This document shows, one piece after another, positions 58,030 through 64,000 of a stretch of DNA of 64,000 nucleotides. The first letter of the stretch is position 1. Each line of letters opens with the position of its first letter. The notes beneath the pieces were generated by a model. It saw only the letters and a program-made list of their open reading frames with translations, did not search any database and had not been told where the DNA came from. Made by a program: the position numbers and the translations under genes. Location: contig NC_054083.1 in the NCBI RefSeq assembly GCF_017562075.2, positions 1,914,501 to 1,978,500 of the forward strand, given 5' to 3'. This stretch comes from Anopheles merus (taxonomy: Eukaryota; Arthropoda; Insecta; Diptera; Culicidae).

Positions 58030-58720
58030 CACATCGATATCGATGGAATCGTTTCTCGAATGAAACCTCTACCCACTGGTGCACCGTTGCTTGCTTGATG
58101 TTAGTCAATTTTTCCTGCTATTGATGTTGTGTTTCGGGGTCTTTAAATTTTTGCTTGGGTGTGTTGTATGCCTGTGTTGTGTAACGGGTTTTCAGTGGTA
58201 GTTAAGCGCAGCGTTCTGTGCATTCCATTTTAGCAGCAAGTTGCTCTGCGTGGTTTTGGGTTTGGGTGTCTCGTGCACAGGCCACCCACACCAGCAAAAA
58301 TTGACGGTTTCTCGCTCTGTCCAATACTTTGCGACAACGATGATGAGGTATTGATTTGAGCTGTGCGCGCGTGTCGCAGCGTTCTTCGCTTGCGACTTTG
58401 ATGCAAGTATTGGCAGATTTCTTAGAACATTTAATGTGCTGCTTTGAGTAGTATGGGGCCCCGGTATTCCGGTTCGGGGCCCTCGACAAAATACAGTGAG
58501 TGAAGCGATGGGAAAAATGAGTCTTTTTGAAATAGATGGTAAAAGTCCCATTCAGAGGGGGGGGGGGGAGGGGTATAATCGATACGAAGTCGAACATCCA
58601 CAATGACGGGGCCCCCTAGATCGCCGGGGCCCCTGGCGGCCGTCCAGTCCGCCCACCGTTTAACGCGCCACTGTCTGGAATATTTTTCACTTGTGATCAA
58701 ATTAACGTCGGTCATGCTAC
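58030..58720 (+). repeat. ~0.85-kb tandem repeat, unit 3
   Basis: gcacacatcgatatcg, gaatgaaacctctacccact, gttagtcaatttttcctgc, taacgggttttc, gcgttctgtgcattccattttagcagcaag, then GGGGCCCC motifs at about 58456 and 58606-58630 and a G run near 58556. Similarity fades after about 58720. Confidence 0.72.
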
Positions 58721-58976
58721 TACGATACGCATCAGAATCAAAAATATCTAACGCATTGTGTTATCAGTGCCCATTAGTATTCGTACTCTCTCATGAGAAT
58801 ACGATAAGCTTAACGATTTTTATTGTATTGCTCTAGCGATCAGTCGATCCTTACTTTTACTACTACTTGTATATCTGTATCAGTATGCATTTCAATTGAA
58901 GTAGACTTTATTTGTCGGTGTAGGTACTGAAATAGTACCGTTAGTCTACGTTTCATTTATTCGGCTGTTCGTATTG

Positions 58977-59138
58977 CAGGGTTTCCAATGCAATGAACAA
59001 CTGTCCACATGTTTATAACAATGATCCTTTTGAATAGCCACCTCAGCCAATCACATGTATCCTGGTGCTGAGTTGTTTATTTGAGGAAAATATTGTAATA
59101 AACATGGGGACAGTTATTGTTCGGACTAGTAAACCCAG
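58977..59138. mobile_element. MITE-like inverted repeat, 162 bp
   Basis: Left CAGGGTTTCC...gaacaactgtccacatgtttataacaat pairs with right attgtaataaacatggggacagttattgttcgg...AAACCCAG. The inner arms match over about 27 bp. Target duplication not evident. Confidence 0.55.
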
Positions 59139-59510
59139 GAATGATTTAGAGCTTAACGAACCCTTCGTATGATTATTTGCAATACAATACTTAAGCAAGC
59201 AACAGATAGTGTTTGCTGTTGCTCAAACAGAAGAAAAAATAGATAAATGTTATCACTTTTATTTTAGTTTGTTGGTTATTTAAAAACAGTACGAAAAAAG
59301 GGGAACTAAATTTATCAATACAAGCACAAAACTATTCAATTGTAGGTGGTTGAAAATAATAAAAAAACTTCTTCTTCTTATTTGATGTAGTAAGTCTATA
59401 CCTGTGTAAGTAACGTTGCGGCTAAAATGTCTTTGACTGATTTGTGAGCGCATAACAAATTGACCAGGTTTGCATATAGTGAAGCAGGAGGAAGGGAGCT
59501 CGAACTGTAC
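59139..59510. other. No recognisable gene
   Basis: AT-rich DNA with a (TTC)n-like cttcttctt at 59370, which may be the tail of an old SINE running to about 59537. Confidence 0.35.
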
Positions 59511-59537
59511 GGGGTTTGAACCCATGCAGGGTATGTT
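59511..59537 (-). mobile_element. tRNA-type B-box sequence at the insertion point of the non-LTR element
   Basis: On the minus strand CATACCCTGCATGGGTTCAAACCCCGTACAG holds a good B box (GGGTTCAAACC) like the SINE family. Sequence towards 59370 is too diverged for a firm call. Confidence 0.4.
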
Positions 59538-59794
59538 TTTTTATTTTTTATTCAGGAGTAACGGTCCAAAAAGGCCGTATTGCTTAAGAGTAGAAAATAC
59601 AAATGTAATTCATGGCGCTACAATCCATATTGGCAGGGAGACATTTCCTTCTCTGAGCCATGGAAGGGCACCTTATCCCGGGTGTACTCGGACGGTTTGG
59701 TTTTAATCAATCCAGTCCATGATTTTGCGGTCCTATAAGCGTGGCGAAGGTCTACATCATTCGGGTTTCGAGGTTGTCTATTCCAGTTCAGTGT

Positions 59795-59990
59795 TCCAAA
59801 TGGCATTGCGGGGGTCTGTATCGTGTGGATTCCAGGCATTTCGTCGGATCCATCCATCAGAAGCGGTCCGAGTATATTCCCATTTAGTGGCTCAAATGAC
59901 ATCGCGAGGGTCTGTATCGTTGTAGTCCTTTCCTTCAGTGGTCCGAGTGACATGGTGGGGGTCTGTATCGTTCCAGTTATCTAGTAAATC
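59795..59990 (-). repeat. Imperfect tandem repeats in the 3' UTR
   Basis: Three copies of a segment around gggggtctgtatcgt, about 85 and 65 bp apart, each with a related atggcattgc / atgacatcgc / gtgacatggt lead-in. Confidence 0.6.
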
Positions 59991-60222
59991 CTTGCAAGAA
60001 CATCGTTCGAGCAAGGATCTTCTGTCTGCCGTCAATGCCGATTACTCAGCCATACACATTGCACTCATTCATTCTTACATTCATGCATACATTCATACAT
60101 CACAAACATACAAGCGATGTACAACATGTAACACATAGACAAACAAGAGGAAATAACATAGGATGCAAGATTGCTGTTGCCAACAATGTTGGTTGGTTCA
60201 CAGACATTTTGCTTAAGGAAAG

Positions 60223-62769
60223 TCACACAGTTAAGCCGTTCTCTCTACAGAAATCGAATATGGCCTTCAGGAATTCCCAGTCCGATACCGCTAATATATC
60301 CCGAATCGGAATATCAGTACATTTTCCCAGTCTTTCGACCGCGTCCAGCAAGGCAGGTCGAGCAGACTCGTATTCCACGCAGGACCACAAAAGATGATCC
60401 ATGTCGTGGAATCCAAGCCCGCAGCCACATACCTTGGAGTCGACCAGTCCTATACGCTGGAGATGTGCACCCAATGCGAAATGATTAGACCTAAGTCTAG
60501 ACATCATTCGAATGAACGCACGATCTCCAGGGGTGTTATGGAACCAAGGCTTTAAGCTTACACGAGGAGTGATTGTATACAGAAACCTTCCGAGTTCATC
60601 CGAGTCCCACAGATTTTGCCTACGTGCCATGCAAAACGCCTGTGGGGCCTGCAAGAACTCATGGGGAAGGATAGGCCTATCAAAGGAAGACCCTTCTGCA
60701 GCTCCCCTTTTGGCCAAATGGTCTGCCTGTTCATTTCCTGGTATACCACAATGAGCAGGTAACCATACTAACGATATGCGAAACGACTTTTCAAACAGTG
60801 AGCTTAAAACCTTTACAATTTCTTTCACAAAATGGTCTGGGCTCTTAACAGCCTTTACGGATTTTAATGCTTCAATAGCGCTTAAGCTGTCTGAAAAAAT
60901 TACATATTGATCCGCTGGGCATGCACTTATCAATAATAAGGCATAAAAGATTGCGGCGAGCTCCGCTACATATACTGAGCATGGTTGGCGTAATTTAAAG
61001 AATGCTTCGGAGCACGTGTTGTATACACCAAATCCAATGCCCTGCTCTGATGAGGATCCGTCAGTATAAAAATGGTTACTGTTAGCATGGCCATGTTTCT
61101 CCACAAATTTGCTGGGAATTGTCATCCGGCGAAGGTTATCGGGGATACCTTTGATTTCCTCCTTCAATGAGGTATCTACACTTAAAATGGAACTGCAGGA
61201 CTCTGGTAAGCTGACACTAGTTATACTTTGAGAAGTACTAGGGTGCACCTGTAAGGAAACAAAATCATGATAGACCTTCATGATTTTGCATTTAGAACCT
61301 ATCTCTTGCAGTGTTTCAAAGTTCTCGATTATCAAGGGATTTGATACTGTAGAGCGGACGAAAAGGCGAAGCGATAGTAGCTCAAAACGTAGCTTTAGCG
61401 GCATCACTCCGGACATCACTTCGAGTGACATGTTATGAGTCGACTTCATGCTACCTAGCGCGATTCTAAGACAGCGATACTGAATCCTCTCAAGTCGGAT
61501 TAAATGCGACTTGGCTGCCCAGTGGAAGCATATGCAACCATACTCCAAGACGGACAGTATCGTAGTCTTATATAGGTTAAGGACGTCTTTGGGGTGTGCA
61601 CCCCACCAGAGTCCGGTAATCGTTCTGAGAAAATTGATTCTTCTTGTACACTTCTGTACCAGATAGTCAATATGTGTCCTCCATACATTTTTGCTATCAA
61701 ACCAAACCCCTAGGTATCTAAAAGATTTGGCAATGGATATCTTTTTACCATATAAAAAGATATCGACCTTTGGGTCAACCAAATTCAAGCGTCTATTACT
61801 CTCAGTGTTGTAAAAGAAAGAGAATATCAGCATTTCCGTTTTCTCTGGAGAAAACTCGATACCTAGGTTTGTAGCCCACACTTCTAAATTGTTGAGTGTG
61901 GTTTGCAAAGGACTTTGAAGGTCGGCGATGTTGTTGCTGGCGACTGATACAACACCGTCGTCCGCCAATTGCCTAAGGCTACAGCCAGGTGCAAGGCAAG
62001 TATCTATATCGTTGACATAAAAATTGTACAACAAGGGGCTCAAACAGGACCCTTGTGGTAGTCCATAAAAGCTGACTCTCCGAATTTTCATGAAGCCATT
62101 GTCGAAATTCATTGCCTTTTCCGAAAGGAGGTTGAATAAGACGTTATTCAGTCTTGGGGTTAAGCCCGCAGATTCTAACTTTTGACACAGAACATTGACT
62201 GATACTGAGTCAAAAGCCCCCTTGATGTCAAGAAATGCAGATGCCATCATTTCTTTACGAGAATGAGCCATCTCGATTTCGGACACAAGCAGCGCCAAGC
62301 AATCGTTGGTACCCTTGCCTTTGCGAAAGCCAAATTGGGTACTTGACAAGAGGCCTTTGGATTCAAGCCAATTGTCCAGTCTAAAAAGAATCATTTTCTC
62401 AAATAATTTTCGCAGACAAGATAACATTGCTATCGGTCGATAAGAATTATAGTCTGATGCCGGTTTGCCAGGTTTCAAAAGGGTGACTACTTTCACTTCC
62501 CTCCACTCCAACGGGACGGTGTTAAGCTCCAACATAATGTTGAATAATCTCAACAGCCGTTTCTTCGCCAGATCTGGCAGATTATGGAGCAATTTGTTCC
62601 GAATCTGATCCAGTCCTGGAGACGAATTGTTGCTGGAGTACAGAGCAAGCGATAGCTCAACCATTGAGAACGGTGAATCCATTTGCGGATCACTCCCATG
62701 AGCACTCTGTTGATATGGTGGTGCTTGAGCGAAATCAGGGCAGATTTTTGTGCAAATGGCTCTAGCCAT
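60223..62769 (-). pseudogene. Non-LTR ORF2, RT and RNase H part
   Basis: 848 codons. RT motifs: SSPGLDQIRNK, VVTLLKPGKPASDYNSYRPIAML, FRKGKGTNDCL, AFLDIKGAFDSV (first catalytic Asp), LPQGSCLSPLLYN and QLADDGVVS, where the usual Tyr or Phe before ADD is Leu. RNase H: FYTDGSS, AELAAIF, FSDSLSAIEAL and WLPAHCGIPGNEQADHLAK, complete catalytic set. C-terminal CGCGLGFHDMDHLLWSC zinc-like motif. It performs target-primed reverse transcription. Its frame is shifted from the endonuclease part by one base near 62768, where the sequence otherwise reads on; apart from that I find no internal stop. Confidence 0.88.
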
Positions 62770-63947
62770 GCCCCAGAAACCCTTTCGCTCTCGTTTGTTG
62801 CTTTGCTGTTGCGCATCCTTTTCGCCATGCTCTGAAGCTCCGTTAGCGAAGTGGAAGGCTTGAGGTTTTTGACATACCTCGGCCAGTATGACCTTTTTTT
62901 TGCTTTAAGCAAGTTTTTGCACCTACGCTCCAGGCCTCTATAATGAATGTATAGATCCATGGAACCGGTGTCTCTATACCTGGCAAAAGCCTTCCGCTTC
63001 GCTGAGAATGCCGCTTTACAATCCGCGTCCCACCAAGGAGTGGGTGGTCTTTTAAAAATCCTTGCCTGGGGGGGCGGCCTCGTTTGGGCACCAAGGGCGC
63101 ACTCGTTTATCGCCATAACGAGATTTGCATACTCCTCATTTACGGAGAAACTGGGTTCTACGCGGATTAGCAAAGCGGTCATTTGGTCGCCGTATTTCGT
63201 CCAGTCGATGTTCCTCGTTAAGTCACAATTAGCGGGGACTTGATCGACTGTGCGACTCCTCTTGATAATCGAGATCTTTATTGGCAGATGGTCGCTACCA
63301 AGCGGGTCTTGGATTACCTTCCACATAGAATCCAGCCCTAAAGATGACGAACAAAGAGAAAGGTCTATTGCGCTGGGTCGTGCCATAGGTGAGGGCACCC
63401 TAGTTGCTTCACCAGAGTTTAGAATTGTCAAACTGTGTGTGTCGCAAATATCCCTAATGATTGGTGCACGATTATCGTCATGCGTGCAACCCCAATCTGA
63501 TCCATGGGCGTTAAAGTCGCCCAGGATGAAAAATGGTTTTGGTAGTACCGTTACTACTGTCTCAAGATCCTTGTTGATCTTCTTTGGATCCAGATTGGCT
63601 CCCGGTGGGATATAAATTGAGGCAATAGAAACGTCAAGATCTCCTAGCTTTGCCTGGATTGCGACGTATTCGATTACCTCGGGTGTGGGGAGGGGTATTC
63701 TGCTGAAGCTGTGACTGCTACGAATACCAATTAACACTCCCCCACCACGCCTATCGCTAGTTGGATCATGTCGATCTTGACGAATAATATTATATCCCGG
63801 GAAGGTAATATTTTTATCGGGTGAGAGCCAAGTTTCACTTAGTGCAAATGCGTTACAATTGTGTTGCCCTATAAGTACTTTAAAAGAGTCAATTTTACCT
63901 AAAAAACTTCTGCAGTTCCACTGTAGTATAGTGGTCATTGGAGGCAT
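62770..63947 (-). pseudogene. Non-LTR ORF2, AP endonuclease part
   Basis: Starts at ATG 63947. Motifs of an APE-type endonuclease: LQWNCRS, LSETWLS, RRGGGVLIGIR, ASIYIPPG, FILGDFNAHGSDWG, SAIDLSLCSSSL and LGSDHLPIKI, all with their catalytic residues. A linker with Lys/Arg clusters leads to the RT domain. The frame itself runs on to 62550, but the RT-type sequence takes over in another frame from about 62768, so a single-base frameshift separates the two parts. The start overlaps the preceding stop codon as TAATG. Confidence 0.88.
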
Positions 63948-64000
63948 TAATCATCCAAACGGACCATCATACTAAGACAAGGCCATTTTGATAACCACTG
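63947..64000 (-). CDS. C-terminal end of non-LTR ORF1
   Basis: Open frame of 17 codons from the window edge, ending in TAA at 63949-63947, which shares its last base with the ORF2 ATG. Too short to show Gag motifs; the assignment rests on position. Confidence 0.5.
   Translation of the reverse strand, partial: QWLSKWPCLSMMVRLDD

Larger units (their letters stand above)
59538..64000 (-). mobile_element. I/Loa-type non-LTR retrotransposon (5' part beyond window)
   Basis: Minus-strand element with endonuclease, reverse transcriptase, RNase H and a 3' end ...GGACCGTTACTCCTGAATAAAAAATAAAAAAA (59563-59538). The ORF1 end is just visible at 63947-64000. Domain order EN-RT-RNase H with a CCHC-like C-terminus fits the I group of mosquito elements; exact clade needs a tree. 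Confidence 0.85.

Noticed and set aside
59618..60138. ORFs over the 3' UTR of the non-LTR element
   Set aside because: Built from the imperfect ~65-85-bp repeats; no conservation signal and outside ORF2.

Overview
The window is repeat-dense DNA from an insect, most likely a mosquito and probably Anopheles. Evidence for this is AT-rich sequence, GT-AG introns, tRNA-derived SINEs that look like the Anopheles SINE200 family (from memory, no search run), and several transposon classes usual in culicids: PIF/Harbinger, Transib, P, hAT MITEs, BEL/Pao and Ty3/gypsy LTR elements, and an I/Loa-type non-LTR element. I see no convincing host housekeeping gene, tRNA gene, rRNA gene or CRISPR. The TE density suggests heterochromatin; chromosome assignment is not possible from sequence alone.

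Left half (1-32941): a head-to-tail tandem array of one composite unit of about 10.5-10.8 kb. Unit A is 1-10250 and begins before the window, unit B is 10251-22386, unit C is 22387-32941. Each unit carries, in order: an Asn/Lys-rich ORF relic of a truncated LTR retrotransposon, broken by a MITE (MITE-1) and a SINE; a TA-flanked element with ~212-bp inverted ends, which holds a solo LTR, which itself holds a second solo LTR and a TTAA-flanked inverted-repeat element; the retrotransposon's polypurine tract and 3' LTR; a second MITE-1; and a Harbinger transposon with a four-exon DDE transposase (+) and a divergent Myb/SANT-like partner gene (-). Only unit C has an open transposase frame and lacks the SINE in the partner gene. 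The array stops at 32941 inside the Myb-domain exon, at exactly the base where units A and B join to the next unit. Unit B holds a 100-N gap flanked by two copies of the same 1.29-kb block, probably an unmerged contig overlap.

Middle (32942-46230): relics of older elements. These are a SINE head, an unidentified GC-rich ORF, a decayed multi-exon tnp2/EnSpm-like transposase cut by a Ty3/gypsy 3' fragment, and a Transib transposase pseudogene. A young BEL/Pao element (39949-45892, identical-looking 199-bp LTRs, TSD TTCAC) is inserted in the Transib gene.

Right (46391-64000): fragments of hAT elements and of the array's LTR family, then an imperfect ~0.85-0.95-kb tandem repeat rich in GGGGCCCC. 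A 7.6-kb P element (49616-57231, 8-bp TSD GAAGCACC) is inserted in this repeat and contains two hAT MITEs of its own. The window ends in a minus-strand I/Loa-type retrotransposon (59538-64000, continuing beyond the edge) with endonuclease, RT and RNase H, and an ORF1/ORF2 overlap of the TAATG type.
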